DNA of 64,000 nt from Cephalotus follicularis (GCA_001972305.1 BDDD01001805.1:186001-250000); one strand, 5' to 3'; positions 34,511-47,418 are shown, counted from the stretch's first letter. Numbers and translations are program-made. Notes: generated by a model not told the origin, from the sequence alone.

Positions 34511-35331
34511 CGCGAATAGAGCCCGTTTGCATTATTGAGCATATGTTCGCATTGCATACAATTGTTGATTGAGCTATCACCTGTTTTCTAAAATGTTCTT
34601 TATTTTAGAAGTGTATAAATGGTTTATTAAATCATTGTTATATGGTAAAGTATGTTTTCAAAAAGGATTGCTATATATATTTTGACAAATATATATGTTG
34701 CAAGTATTTATATCTATAAATTACTTGAAGTGTTTGAAGGGAAATGTATTGTTGCAAGTATTTTATGATGCATAATTTACTTCGGAAATGGAGTGTTATA
34801 TATATATATATATTTGACAAATATATATATATGTTGTAAGTATTTATACTTTTAAATGTTTTGGAAACGAACTGCACTGTTTTGAACGAGACGTTTTGAT
34901 CAAGTATTTATTTTATAAACTACTTGAGTGGTATTGTGTGTGTTGTGATTGCACTGTTATCGTGATTGTGAATAGTGTTGGTACTTAGCCACCGTGCTAG
35001 TATCGTTTACCGTGTATTGATTGTTGTTACTTAGCCACCGTGCTAGTAACTTGGATGTTATTGAATTGATTGTGATTGAGTGTTGCCGCTAGCGGGGTAA
35101 TATTGGTACTTAGCCGCCGTGCTAGTATCGTGAGTGTCGCCGGATGTTTATTGTTGTAGCATGTAGTATGGGATGCATGTTACGTTATAATTCGGCTTAT
35201 ATTTAAATGCTTCCGCAAGTTGTTAATGGCTATGAGAAGTTTTAAATTTATGGTAAATTGCATAAACCGGATTTATATGTTGATTGCCACCACTTTTATT
35301 GTTGTTTGTGAAACGGGGTGTGACAAGTGCC

Positions 35332-36600
35332 TTGCACTGCCTCTAGATAGCTGGCAAGCTCGTCATCTTCAATGACGTTTATCTCATCAGTACCATCAAT
35401 GAGGAAACCATACCTCTCAGGTGCTAATGGGATTCTGCCTGATCTCCTCAAAGGAGGTTTGCCTAACTGAGAACCATTCTCAGCCTGAGATCCAATCTCA
35501 GTTGTGTCTGTTGAAGGCCTAACCTCCAACTCCTCCATCTCCTGTGTGGTTTCTACCTGTGGAAACTCCTTGAGTTCCACCTCACTCCCACTGTTTCCTT
35601 CAAGAAGGTATTCCTTCTCTAGGAACACAATATTTCACAAAACAAATATCTTTTGTTCGCCAGGGTGGTAGAAATAGTATCTTTTAGTTTCTTTAGGATA
35701 CCCCACAAACCTGCAAAGGTCCGACCGCGCTTCTAGCTTATCTGCGTCAAGCCTCTTGACATAAGCCGGACAGCCCCAAACCTTCAAATGGCTCAAGCTG
35801 GATATCCTCCCTGACCATACCTGGTATGGAGTAGAAGGCACAAATTTTGAAGGAATCTGATTCAAGATATAAGCAGCTGTATCTAGGGCATAACCTCAGA
35901 GATAGGTAGGAAGGTCAGTAAAAGACATCATCGATCGAACCATGTCTAACAAAGTCTGATTCCTCCTTTCAGACACACCATTATGCTGTGGTGTTCCAGG
36001 AGGAGTCCACTGAGATAGAATTCCGTTATCTCTAAGATAACCTATGAATTCAGGTGACAAGTATTCACCACATCGGTCTGACCGAAGTATTTTAATCAAT
36101 TTACCTGTCTGTTTTTCTACTTCAAGCCTGAACTCCTTAAATTTTTCAAAGGATTCTGACTTGTGTTTCATCAGATACACATAACCATACCTAGATAAAT
36201 CGTCAGTAAAAGTTATGAAGTAGATATAAGCACTTCGCGCACTGACTGACATAGGACCACATACGTCAGTATGGACTAAGCCCAGTAAGTCCATAGCCCT
36301 TTCTCCTTGACCAGAGAATGGTGATTTGGTCATCTTTCCCAATAAACAGGATTTACAAGTTGGATAGGACTCTAAGTCTTGGATATCAAGGAGATCATCA
36401 TTAACCAACTGTGATAGCCTAGCATCACTAAGATGACCAAGTCTACAATGCCAATTATAGGTTTTATTTAACTCAGTTTCTCTTTGTCTTTTATTATTAT
36501 TACTTTGCTCAATGGACAAGATATTTGATTGTGAAGTATTCAAGACATATAATCCATTGTTGATAACACCATTACCAACACAAACATTGTTTGAATATAT
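35332..36600 (-). pseudogene. copia integrase and integrase-RT linker (element E)
   Basis: Minus 35896-36609: the zinc domain HCRLGHLSDARLSQLV...CKSC (HHCC intact), then the catalytic core with LVHTDVCGPM (first D), FTDDLSRYGYVYL, ILRSDRCGEYLSPEF (second D), GTPQHNGVSERRNQTL (E). 35635-35865 continues QIPSKFVPSTPYQVWSGR, LKVWGCPAYVKRL. 35332-35628 is the acidic linker to RT (PLRRSGRIPLAPERYGFLID). Stops between segments look like TGG-to-TGA and CGA-to-TGA. It reads on to 28436 across the inserted LTR. Confidence 0.9.
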
Positions 36601-37831
36601 AACATCCAATGTCTTGGAATTTAAACTCTAAGCCCATGCCACATAAGTGAGAAACACTTAGAATATTCCATACAATATTCATCACAAAATAACAAGGATT
36701 CAATGTCAATACATAACCATTACATAAATTCACATAACAAATTCCAACAGCTTGAGCAATGATCCTAGATCCATCACCAAGCCTCAAGTCCAGGTCTCCA
36801 GCTCCAAGCTTTCTAACTTTTCTTAGTCCCTGCAATGAATTGCAAAGGTTAGTTCCATATCCAGTATCTAATACCCATGAAGAACTACTATTCAAAGCTA
36901 GATTAAGTTCAATCATGAACATATCTGATGTACTCTCACCATACGGGTTATCAGCAGAGACTGCAGATACAGCAACACGACAATCCTTTTTTCAGTGCCC
37001 GGTCTTACCGCACTGGAAACAAGCACCTTCAGTAGCTAACTTCTTCATCCGATCTTTGGCAACACTCCCACTGGCTCCAAGCTTCCCCTTCTTCTTCTTT
37101 TGCTTCTTCTTACCCTTGCCTTTAGTGTTGACAGGCATGAGCACGCCCTTCCCTTTAGACGAAGGCAAGGCACTGCCCTTTCCTTGGGCAGACCTAGAAG
37201 AAGGACGAAGTAGGGAGTGGGTCTTTGACTTCCCAGAGTCAAAATTGGCTTCAGCCGTCCTCAACATAGCTATCAGCTCAGATAGAGTCACCTCTATCTT
37301 GTTCATGTGGAAGTTCACCAAAAACTGTGAGAAAGACTTAGGAAGGGGCGTTAAAATAAGATCTACATATAGATCATGGTCCATGACAAACCCTAATTGA
37401 GCCAGCTACTCAATCATGTCTATCATCCTCAATCCATCCTCATGGACTGAAGCTACCCCTTGCATCTGAGCCTTAAAGAGTTTGCGAGATAGATTGAACC
37501 TTTGAGTCCTAGACTTAGCTCCATACATCTCCTAGAGATGGAGTAGTATAGCAGATAACGTCTCAATCTTTTCATTCTGACGCTGCAGCTCAGGTGTCAT
37601 CCCGAGAAGGGCAAGACATCTAGCCTACTCGTCATCTTCCAGCCAATTGGCTAGTCGCTCACTCACTTCGGGCGTCAGATCTTCACCCAGTGAATGAGGC
37701 CCCCCAGTCATCACAAAGGCCATTTTATTGGCCGTAAGGACGATCTTGAGGTTACGGTGCCAATCGTTGAAGTGGGGCCCCTCAAGTTTGTTTGTCTCAA
37801 GTATACGGGACATTGCATTTGATAAAGCCAT
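36572..37831 (-). pseudogene. copia gag and protease (element E)
   Basis: ATG at 37831: MALSNAMSRILETNKLEGPH, FNDWHRNLKIVLTANKMAFV (gag start). Stops near 37625, 37533 and 37409 fit CAG-to-TAG. 36992-37384 is the later gag (FLVNFHMNKIEVTLSELIAM), a basic Lys-rich region and a zinc knuckle CFQCGKTGH broken by TGA where Trp is expected. Protease at 36572-36922 has WVLDTGYGTNLC, active-site DTG intact, and SRIIAQAVG. A frameshift follows before integrase. Confidence 0.85.
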
Positions 37832-39227
37832 ACTAGCAACCTAGATAGGGAAATATAAACATTAGTTAGCATTTATTCCAATTTTAATATATGACAACCA
37901 TAACACTTGGTCTTTAGTGCTTATGGTTCCTCCCACTATTCTAATTGTATCTCATACCCCCATATGGAACTCGAGAAGTCTAACTTCCTAGTGGGGATTG
38001 GAATCCATTGCAATCATATTATAGCCTCAGCTAGGGCATGACAAACTATAATATATCCAATGGGTAGGCTTTCTTGCCAATTTGTATCCAATACAAGATC
38101 CAATCATAATATTCGGCCTTAGATTCAATATGGCCTTAGCTAGGGCATGACAAACCATCAGAATCTTGATAAGTCAAGTACCCACAATTTTCATTGGAAT
38201 GCACTAGTTTTAACACCCATACATAGGCGTGTCCAAGTGCTAAAACATAGCCACCATTTGCGGTGCCCAACACCGACGTTGACATAATATCCCCAAGTTA
38301 TCAGCCACAGCTAGGGCATGACAAACCAACAACTTAGGAACACTACTCAATGAAAATCGTGGAAGGCCATGGGGAGCCACTCCATGGGTTCCTACGTTAA
38401 GACTTATTATTAAGGTGAGGGAATTTGCAGTCTCAAATTTTAATTACCAAGCCATTAATTAATTCATTGGTTGTATTAGCCAATTCCAATTAATTACGGC
38501 TTAGCATGCAAGACGTGTATCTTAAGCACCTTGGACATATTTCTAAAATATGCCAATGGATTGGCAAGGACATTATTAGTAGTGACTTGAGCCCAAAATC
38601 ACTACAAGGTCTTTCTAGGTGTTAAGATATAAAATTTATCTATTACAACAAATACCATGCGTACATGGCCTTCAAAAGTCTTTTACTCTATTTCTCCTTT
38701 CCTCCATCTCTCCTTGTAAGGTCTTATTTTACAAAAAGAACTTTACATTTTCGAAAGAAAAATTACATTTAAAAATACAAGGAAAAATTACAAAAGAAAG
38801 GAAAAATAAATGGTGCACGCAGGCACCTTATTACAAACCTTTAAAAATAATAAGTAAATAACATCCATCCACACATAGAAAACCACAAACTAGGTCAATG
38901 TCCTTTTTCGGGCCATCCATTGTGCATAAGATTTATATTATATCCAATATAATAAAACCAGAAAATAACACATGCCATAAATAATAACTAATTATAAATT
39001 TAATTTAAGGATTGTCAATATTGGTTAAACTCCCACTAAATCAAGCAATGATTTTGATTTTCTAAGTGCCACAATGTATAAAATCCAATTTTATTAAAGA
39101 ACTGATTTTTTTATGCTAAAGCGTAGACGCCTAAGGCGCGAAAAATCAAAAATTGAACAAGCGTCGACGCGAAGACAAGGCGTCGACGCATATAATGAAA
39201 ACAGTTGAACAAGAGTTGACGCTTAAA
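37832..39227 (-). other. Untranslated leader of element E
   Basis: About 1.4 kb between gag ATG and the LTR homology, without coding domains. AGCTAGGGCATGACAAAC occurs at three places (about 38031, 38137, 38312) with unrelated surroundings. No initiator-Met primer site was found near the LTR edge. 39121-39220 has GCGTAGACGC, GCGTCGACGC (twice) and AGTTGACGC, suggesting that LTR sequence extends beyond the region shared with the 3' copy. Confidence 0.55.
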
Positions 39228-41231
39228 GGGAGGAAGAAGGGATATACCAAAGGGTGTTGGCTCCTCCTTTCTTTGTCGGTTCAAGCTTGAGTAGACTCCC
39301 TCAAATGCTTCCAAAACGTTCTGCTTCTTGTCCAAGTCGAAGCCTAAAAACTCCAAGCACCAAGACACAAAAAACACTCCCTCTCACTCTAAGAATGCTC
39401 ACAAAGGATTGGCAATGACAAGTGATGTCAATGTCAATCCACCCTAAACAAGCTCTTGCTTGGTGTATAAGATAGATGGGAACTTTTTAATTCTCGAGAG
39501 AGAACGAATTCTCATTGCCCAGCAAAAAACTTCTCTATTTACAAAACCAGAAAATATGGATAATAATGCAGACACTAGCCCACTAAACCACTCTCCCACT
39601 CTCCCACTCTCCCATCAATGTGGGATCATGGCCCTCACTCCTTGGGAGTCTATAGCCATGTTCCCCACGTTTCCAAAACGTGTGTAGATGGGAGAAAACT
39701 GCTGTAGATGAGAGAGAAAATGTGCCCACGATCATAGTTCGTGCACAGATTGCACAACCCGCTCCAAGCGTCGGCACTTTCAACAACAGCGTCGACGCTT
39801 AAGCATTACATGGCACAAAACGCTAACGTTTTTCTAAAAGTCATCAATGCCTCTGTGAGCCTTAAGCGTCGATGCTTCCCAGAAGGAGTCGACGCTTTAA
39901 CTAAAGGAAGGCGTCGATGCTTTCCCAGAAGGCGTCGACGCTTTGACTGGTTTATGAAGTAAAAAGAGTATAAGTCCAACTTATTTTATCCCTTCTAATA
40001 TTGATTAAGTAAGATCAAACAAATGTGTTACCACAAAATGTAAAATCCACATAACCGATATTTCACACCAAGACTTAATATGTCCAACATATAAAAGATC
40101 TTATTATTATTGGGCAGGGACCCTATAAAATCTTGGTTAAAACAGGAGGTGTTCATAAATTATCAAAATACCCCTAGGGTTCGGTTTAGCCATTCTAAAT
40201 GGTCCTAGACCAATTTAAATGCTCTTAGAATAATATCTAATATTATCCAGATGGAAAAATCAATCTAATTAATTTTCTCATAATTTATTACACACCTCAT
40301 TAACCCTAGATTTTCTAAGTTGTCGGTTCACGCGTACTATAATCCCTTGTCATGCTTGGCCCCGATTGAGATCTAGGGTAAGGATATGTGTCAACCCTAG
40401 ATAATACATCAATGGCTAAAATATCTGATCATTATTAGGACCTTTGGTAAACTCTCCAGAATTCTAATTTGCAGTCTACCTCAACATTGGCCAAGGATTT
40501 CATAAGTCCAAAGTATAATCAGATCATAATAGAGCCGATCACCTTCGCTGAGGTGTGATAGTTCCATATTGCGCACTCACTTACATTCGTATAGATTCGA
40601 TCATACCCAAACACCACCCGATTGCCAGCCCTACGCAAGGACTGGGTAAGGTGGAGATCAAAGGATAACCGTCTCCAGACAATATAGAGTAGTCCCTCAG
40701 GTCTAAAGATCGGAAGAGTTTGAGAACTCGCTAAGTGATCATCACTTATACACAACTGTAACAAGTAGGATCCACTACTAACACGAGGATAGCGACTATC
40801 CAAACAGCGTCTCCTACGCGGGTCATGTTCAGTGTACATGCTCCCAGCGTGCACCCCGTATTTGCCCTAGTGTCCAACACAGATGGTAGTGAGAGAATCC
40901 AACCTCCAATTCCATGAGCAGGCAACATACGCGCAAGTGTATCCGGTTCACTAATGCCCACAAAGTGAACCTATGGCTTGGAACTGATTCGACATAAGAA
41001 ATAAGGTAACCAATCTCACAGCCTCCATGCTAGGCATCCAACCTTATGTTAGGGCATCACAAGTGTAAGCAGGTAAATAATAAACTACTTCAATTAAGTG
41101 ATAAAACACAAGTGATATAGCCATAACGAAATTAGCACACATCATATATACAAGGAATAAGATTGTTTCATACAAGATAAGATATAATATGAAAATCCAT
41201 CTAATGGCTTGCCGGGTTACTACATCTAACA
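39228..41231 (-). repeat. 5' LTR of element E
   Basis: Aligns with 24881-26877. Sense start TGTTAGATGTAGTAACCC at 41231; the inner border is uncertain (see leader). A TATA-like minus GTAAATAGAG is at about 39533-39543, downstream of the GTCGAC array. Confidence 0.8.
39768..39941 (-). repeat. Phased GCGTCGAC array in 5' LTR of E
   Basis: GCGTCGGC 39768, GCGTCGAC 39789, GCGTCGAT 39866, GAGTCGAC 39886, GCGTCGAT 39911, GCGTCGAC 39932, with weaker copies near 39820 and 39840. Gaps 21, 20, 25, 21 match the other LTR. Confidence 0.75.
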
Positions 41232-42357
41232 GTGCCTCCCTCAATAGTCGGTTGTCTCATGTTTGATAGTCGGCTGCTCGCATAACAGTCGGCAGTTTTG
41301 TGAACAGTACGTATCTTCTACATCGCCACTCATCCCAGCATTGCCATCTCAGCGAATCCTGGTATAGTGACACGTGGGCAGCCGACTGTCATCCCAAACA
41401 GTCGGCTATGCCATCAATCAGTCGGCTAATCATACAACAGGAGATAATCTCCATTAAAACTCATGAACAGTCTACTGGCTCCTTAGCACAGTCGACTGTT
41501 TGCACTGAACAGTCGACTGGTAGCCTTGGACAGTCGGTTGGTCCTACACGCAGTGCATAAAAGCAGCAGAAAATACATGCAATCATCTATCCAAATCCAA
41601 ACACAACAGAGCATTTATCATCATCAACACATTTCATGCTCATATCACAGTCCATTGCATGCATTTCATTCATAAACGTCCATTATAACGGAACTTAAAT
41701 CACAATTATGAAATTTCCCCTACCTTAGAACTCCAAGTTAGGAGTTGCAATCCACCTCTTTAAGTCCAAATCCGAGGCTTTTGAACTCCCACAACTCGTC
41801 CAGCAACTCGAACAGGTTCGGTTCTTGCCACTGATTCGAGTCTCTAAGTCCTCAGCTCAAAACAATGCACCTTGGATCAACAACACACTCACTTTCTCCT
41901 CTTTCTCTCCTCTCTTTTGTTCTCCCTTTTCCACGTGCAAAAATGGTGACGATTGCAGGAGGAAAAAATGTGTTTTTATGGAGAAAACACATCTCTCTCT
42001 CTCTCTTATGCCGATATAAATCCAAAACACCCCCCTTTTTCTGCCAACAGTCTGGCGCACACGTTGTGCTGCCAGACCTGTCGGCAGTCCACTACCTCGA
42101 CTTGGCAGTCGGCTGTCTCTGCCGACAGTCTTCCAGCCGGCTGCTTCTCTTAGTAGTTGGCGGGTTCCTTCTATTAGGGTCCAATCGACTGCCTCCTTCT
42201 GGTAGTCAGCTGCCCACCCTGCTCAACATACACTTTCACATCTTTTCTTGCAACTTTTCAATACACAAGAGGGGAAAATAATGATTCTCATTAATTCAAA
42301 ACGTAAATTACATTTGAAATACAATACTACACTTAAATAAAAATCCCGGGCGTTACA
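41232..42357 (-). repeat. 3' LTR of element C, inner piece
   Basis: Continues the LTR of C after element E; parallels 55911-57084. It carries AGTCGACT-type repeats at 41250-41535 and 42080-42215, with fewer units than the 5' LTR. Ends CCCGGGCGTTACA at 42357, next to a polypurine tract on minus (GAAGGAGGGGTGGA). Confidence 0.85.
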
Positions 42358-42647
42358 TCCACCCCTCCTTCGAGGAATTTTGTCCTCGAAATTAAAACAG
42401 TACTAAAACAAAAGAGGGAACGCTCTCTAATGTCCTCCTCGCGCTCCCAAGTCGCCTCATCGGGTCGATGGAACTGCCACTGAACCTTTACCATAGGAAT
42501 GGTTTGGTTCCCCAATACCTGCGTTTTCCAATCCATAATCTGTACCAGTAACTCCTCGCAAGAAAGGTCATCTAGCCCACAAACCGAATCATAATTCAAG
42601 ACATGTGATGGGTCTCGAATATATCTCTTCATCATAGACACATGGAA
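42358..42647 (-). pseudogene. gypsy integrase C-terminus / chromodomain-like segment (element C)
   Basis: Minus codons NVFHVSMMKRYIRDPSHVLN, EELLVQIMDWKTQVLGNQTI, PMVKVQWQFHRPDEATWERE, EDIRERSLF. This conserved tail of plant chromovirus integrase may help choose the insertion site. It joins the part at 50655 once element D is removed. No stop until the normal end. Confidence 0.85.
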
Positions 42648-42652
42648 GACAT

Positions 42653-44684
42653 TGTCACACCCCGTTTCATAAACAACATATATAGTGGTGGAAATTAACA
42701 TATAAATCTAGCTTATGCAATTTACCATAAATTTAAAACTTTCCATAGCCATTAATAACATGCGGAAGCATTTAAATATAAGCCGATTTAAAACGTAACA
42801 TGCATCCCATACTACATGCTACAACAATAAGCATCATCAAAGTTAACTGCCCTCAAACGGAGCGTGAACAATATTTATCAATACATCGCGTCAACATGCA
42901 CCATATAGGCGTTACTGTTCAACCCAGTCACTTAAGTGTCACCGCTTAACTCTTAGCGTCAATGCTTTCAACCAGAAACTTTACGCGTCAACATCTCATC
43001 CCTTTGGCGTCGATGCTCTGCGGTAGGAACCTCGGGCGTCAACGGCACACGTGTCCATTCTCATACACAACGAATCATGGCGTCGACGTTTATCGCGAAT
43101 CATGACTCATTGTCCGTATAACAATCCATAGCATCGACGCTTCTTTCCTAAGCGTCGACGGTTAAGCGAACCAAAACACGGTTTCTTCAACCCGCCTCAA
43201 AACCAATAGAGTTCAAGCACACAATACATGCAATCCGATGTACAATCATTGTAAAACACAATTGCATGACGGGTTAACTATTGATAGCAACCGTAACACA
43301 GTCACACAATCCATAATCCACAGTCCACAATCATTCTACGACACGATATGCATAACAAGTTAACTACTCACAGTAACCCTAACACAGTCACACAATTCAC
43401 AATCCGCAAACCATGCATTTCATCAATGGCATTACAATATTATTGAACTCAAACTTGCATGTATAGCTTCCCCTACCTTTGATTCCAAATTAGGAATCAC
43501 AGCCACAACAGCTCAGTCGAGCCGCAGGTTCAATTGCCGAACCTTTCCCAGAAACCGTTGAACAGAACCTGGTTCTTGTCGATTGATCAGTTCCACTGCC
43601 AAATCCAATTGCCACACGCACTGCACATACAACACATTTCGTTACGATCAACGCACGCAAAACATTGCCGTCGCTGAAACGTCGGCCGGATTCGGCCAAC
43701 TCATCCAGCTTGCGAAACAACCATAAACGGGTTCCACATTGAACGGTCTACTCAAAACCGGTCAACACTTGCTGTGAATCGGCGCCGAACGCCGCGCCAC
43801 GGCCAGCAGCGAGTTGTGACTCACTGAGTCAACTCGCCGGACCTCAACAGGTCCGATCACCACCCAAAAACACCCCACATTCACCAGTTATACACATCCC
43901 TGCCCGTGACTCGCCGAGACTCGGCGCCAAATGCGCGGTCTCAGGCGGCCGTGAGTCGACTCGCTGAGTCGACTTAGCTTAGTGATTCCGGCCGAATCAT
44001 GCCTCACTGGTGGTCAAAATGGCAAGAGCTAGCCCTCTACACCAAAACCCACCCCATCCGCGATGTTAATGGCTCTGGGAAACGCCGCCAAATGGCGCGC
44101 ACAGTGACGGGGAAGAGAAGAACAAAAAGAGAAAAGAGGGGAAGGGGGAAGAGAAGAAAAAGAAGAGAAAAGAGGGGAAGGGGGAAGAGCTTACCGGCGG
44201 GTTGAGGGCCTGGGTTGCTCGCCGTCGTCCCCTGATCCTGTGGCTGGCTCCGACGCGCTCTCTCTCCCTCTGCTCCGAGCTTTCTCCCACTCTCTCTCGC
44301 TATCTCTCTGGCGTGGGCGCATAGAGCGCCTGTTGTTCTTTCTTGCACGGGCGCATAATGTGCCCGTATCTCTCTCTCCCTCCCTTTATGCCAATTGCTT
44401 TCTCTTTAGTATTTACTGGCAAAATACTAAGGTCAGGGTCCCGATTTTTCCGTGAATCGAGACATAAATTATCTGAACAACCACAAAAATAATCGAAATA
44501 ATATTGCGAACATTTGGGCTTTATTGTCGCGCATTAAAAACAGGCTTTATTAGCCGTTTTGACCAACATAATTACGGCTTAAATGCGTAATGCCTTTTTA
44601 TTACTCCGGGCCTCTATCGATTTTATCACAACTGTACATGCACCAATTTCATAATAATTATTTATGAAATTCGGGGCGTTACAT
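42653..44684 (-). repeat. 3' LTR of element D (2,032 bp, internally deleted)
   Basis: Matches 47535-50649 except that about 1.36 kb (47772-49128 of the 5' copy), including the tandem array and TATA-rich part, is missing at about 42892. Sense start TGTAACGCCCCGAATTTC (44684), end CGGGGTGTGACA. Next to it on minus is the polypurine tract AGGGAGGGGAGGA (44685-44697). Confidence 0.85.
42893..43170 (-). repeat. GTCGAC/GTCAAC motif array in 3' LTR of D
   Basis: GCGTCAAC, GCGTTACT, GCGTCAAT, GCGTCAAC, GCGTCGAT, GCGTCAAC, GCGTCGAC, GCATCGAC and GCGTCGAC in order, spaced about 20-22, 29, 44 or 50 bp, as in the 5' LTR. Confidence 0.65.
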
Positions 44685-44699
44685 CCTCCCCTCCCTAAA

Positions 44700-44999
44700 G
44701 AAATCTCGTCCCGAGATTCCTTAGATTAAACATGTGAAGGTAGAATGCCTTCACTTCTTCCTCACGTTCTAAGTGGCTTTCCAAGCCCATGGTATTACTA
44801 TCACACTTCCACCAATATCGAGCTTCAGATCTCGATACATCTTGCCAATCACTGGATGTACCGAGAAACTGGAGCGATAGGCTTGTGACCACAGCTCATC
44901 CACATCAAACAGTTCATAATCATATGATCCATAATCATATGGTTTATGACTGCACATTCCGTGACCGTACAATCTGTATCCGTTCAAATCTGTAACCAT
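44700..44999 (-). pseudogene. gypsy integrase zinc-domain scrap (element D)
   Basis: Minus residues YRSSFSVHPVIGKMYRDLKL resemble the integrase zinc domain (compare SMHLGSTKMYRDLKLLYWW in B). It is the only pol trace in D, and shows that D arose by deletion from an autonomous element between gag and the end of integrase. Confidence 0.6.
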
Positions 45000-46230
45000 A
45001 CTATATCCATATCACTGGGTCTCCAAGAACCCAACATATCACCTATTATTATTCCACAACTTCAAATAACTCCAATTAGCACTTTATCAATCATATTACA
45101 TTAGCAGAATAATCAATTGAATACATTTCAACTCTTATAATCTCCCAAAAATCGGGCATGAAGTATTCGTTTACAGGACTATGCCCCCTGTAAAGAAAAC
45201 ACGGTTTATATATTCACACTCCCGAAGGAGGAACCAACAGTTCAAAAATGGGCTTAGCCCTCAACAAACCACAATTTAGATCCGAATCATCATTCTAATA
45301 TCTCAAGTAATGAATCCATTAAAATCACTCTTAGGATTTCTCGAAATTTCGTTTATCGGACTCCATGCCACCTGATAAACCATAGTTTATATGTTTTGGG
45401 GTTTAACTCTCATATCTCATCACAATCTATATGCTGGGGGCTCCGCCCGCGCCAGACTACATCTCAACTAAATCCAAATATATCATTTGCATGCAAAGGA
45501 CAATCCTTTCAATACCCTCAATGATGGGTTTGATCATATCCAATAATATCGTACGCATGCGAAGGATAATCACGTCCAAACCTCAAAAGATAGGTCTGAT
45601 CATATCCAATAATATCATACACCGAGCAAATGATGCACTGCCACATGCCGGCCGGTCCAATACATCAACACACATTTATATTCTCGTACTGCCACAAGCT
45701 GACAGGTCATATAATGTACAATAACAAGCCTCAAAACGTCAGTTCCTTTACTTTATTCACATAATACAAGATAGGCTGGAGAAATGTAATTTCTTACCCT
45801 GCGCCTGTCCTGACTAATCACTGTAGCTGTCATCTGAACCTGACCCACTCCATTTCAATGAAACAGGTCAGCAACCAAAGGCTATGCACAATATACAAAA
45901 TCAATGGAATAAGGATGCACTAGATATAGGTGATAACAATCAAGTAAGGTGCATGTAATACCATTTCATAATAACAAGTCCATATCGCAATTCGATATCC
46001 ACAACCATTCACTCCATATCTATTTACAATACATATCCGTTCATGGTCCATAACCATTTATGGTCCATACAATCATTAACCTCTCAATAACGGTTCATTC
46101 GATCACTATCCGTTGATAATGGCCCATAACAATACGATACGATCGATAACAATACACTAGCCAACCATAAATATCTAATCAATACAGTTACGATCAATAA
46201 CAATATGATGTACTTTGGACTATATAAGTA
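45000..46230 (-). other. Non-coding internal part of element D
   Basis: No coding domain. 45155-45290 is an inverted partial match to 9270-9410 of solo LTR J. Further CATATCCAATAAT repeats lie at 45534-45620 and CCATAACCATTTATGGTCCA-like repeats near 45990-46090. Confidence 0.5.
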
Positions 46231-46239
46231 AGCTGTAAA

Positions 46240-47418
46240 AGTAAGAACGAAGGCCTTACCTCTTATGATGCTTTTACCGGTATCTCTCTGCTGTGAAGGT
46301 CCAGCTGTGGCACCACCATCACTCGCAGGTCCATTGGGCACTATCACTTGCCTCGTCGGACAATCCCTCTGTAAATGGTCAGGTGCTCCACACTTCGTGC
46401 AAAACCCATTCTTCCACCAGCAATCTTCCGGTTGATGGCCCTTGCGGCCACAATAAGGACAGACCCCAATCCTCGCATTACTCCCTTGACTAGGAGTACC
46501 CTGAATAGCGGTCTGTTGAAGTCTGTTCTTCGATGGTTTCGTCGGAGAACCACTACCCTGCCCTTTCAATGGAGCTGGTCTAGACTGTGTGGGGGCCTCT
46601 CTGTTCTGCTGCACGTGAGCCCTCTCAGCGCGGTCTTCATTTTGGATACTCTCCAGCAATCTCGCCTTTTGAGGGACTTGTACAAAAGTCCCCAATTCCA
46701 TCACTCTAATCCTTGACCGAAGATCTGGTCACAGGCCTCTCAAGAACCTCCGAATCTTCTTTTCTTCGTCGGCTACTAGATAGGCTGAGTGTCTGGATAG
46801 CTCCATAAACCTGGCCTGGTATTCGGCCACAGTCATCTCTCCTTGACGCACCTCCAAGAGTTCCGTCTCTCTCCGTTCTTGTTCAATTCGAGGTACATAA
46901 GTGTCAAGGAACTCCCTTTGGAACCTTTCCCATGTACCGCCGAGTCCAGCTGACTCCCACTTTGCCTTGACCATCTCCCACCAGTGGATGGCCTCACCCC
47001 ATAGTCGATATACTGCAAACTTCAATTTTTGGCTGTCAATGCAATCCATCACTTCAAAGATCTTTTCTAGATCCTGTAACCACCTCTCAGCAATGGTAGC
47101 ATCCAACTCTCCTCTGAAACTGGGTGGATTCTATCTCATAAACCTTTCAAGGTTCCTTCCAAACTGACTTCCCTCGTGATATACACCCTGGTCTGGAGCC
47201 ATACCTCACGACTGAGCTTGGGATTACAATCGCCGCATCTTCTCCATGTTAGCTGCATTAGCAGCCATCTGCTGCTGAAAGTAGTCGGCCATTCGATCCA
47301 TCGGATCCCTCCTTTCATTTCCATTTTGGGGAACATTCACCCCTTGTGGAACACTCGCTTCCCAGGGAGCATCTGCCTCGGTGGCTCTAGCTCTCGCACG
47401 TGTTCTCCTTATGTCCAT
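46240..47418 (-). pseudogene. gypsy gag (element D)
   Basis: ATG at 47418: MDIRRTRARARATEADAPWE. One frame runs through the gag domain ([71 protein letters not shown]) to two zinc knuckles CPYCGRKGHQPEDC and CTKCGAPDHLQRDC, then TGKSIIRGKAFVLT. Only four nonsense codons interrupt it; comparison with C Gag shows ancestral Arg (RGL.DLRS) and Gln (ERFMR.N) at two of them, so they derive from CGA and CAG. No frameshift. Confidence 0.9.

Larger units (their letters stand above)
28442..35326 (+). repeat. D-family solo LTR in element E, itself split by element F
   Basis: 28442-28491 (TGTAACGCCCTGAATTTCAT...) and 33580-35326 are inverted matches to the two ends of the LTRs of element D. Perfect 5-bp TSDs AGTGC at 28437-28441 and 35327-35331 bracket the pair, and E coding joins across it. 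Element F occupies 28517-33579; 28492-28516 is 25 bp of unexplained filler. The right part holds a GTCGAC array (34224-34510), TATA-rich DNA (34672-34840) and repeated TACTTAGCCACCGTGCTAGT units (34980-35125). Confidence 0.75.
24682..41231 (-). mobile_element. Element E: Ty1/copia retrotransposon, minus, inserted in the 3' LTR of C
   Basis: On minus: 5' LTR (39228-41231 or slightly longer), long leader, gag, protease, integrase, RT-RNase H and 3' LTR (ending 26877). All domains are recognisable but with stops and frame changes. Sense LTR start is TGTTAGATGTAGTAACCC. The right edge is sharp (CTAACA at 41231). The left edge is within 24680-24686; possible TSDs are ATGCC and GTGCC (one mismatch). 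A D-family solo LTR with element F inside it interrupts RT at 28442-35326. Confidence 0.85.

Noticed and set aside
44037..44348. Overlapping ORFs in the LTRs of D (also 50039-50320)
   Set aside because: Low-complexity AG-rich LTR sequence on both strands; no protein signature.
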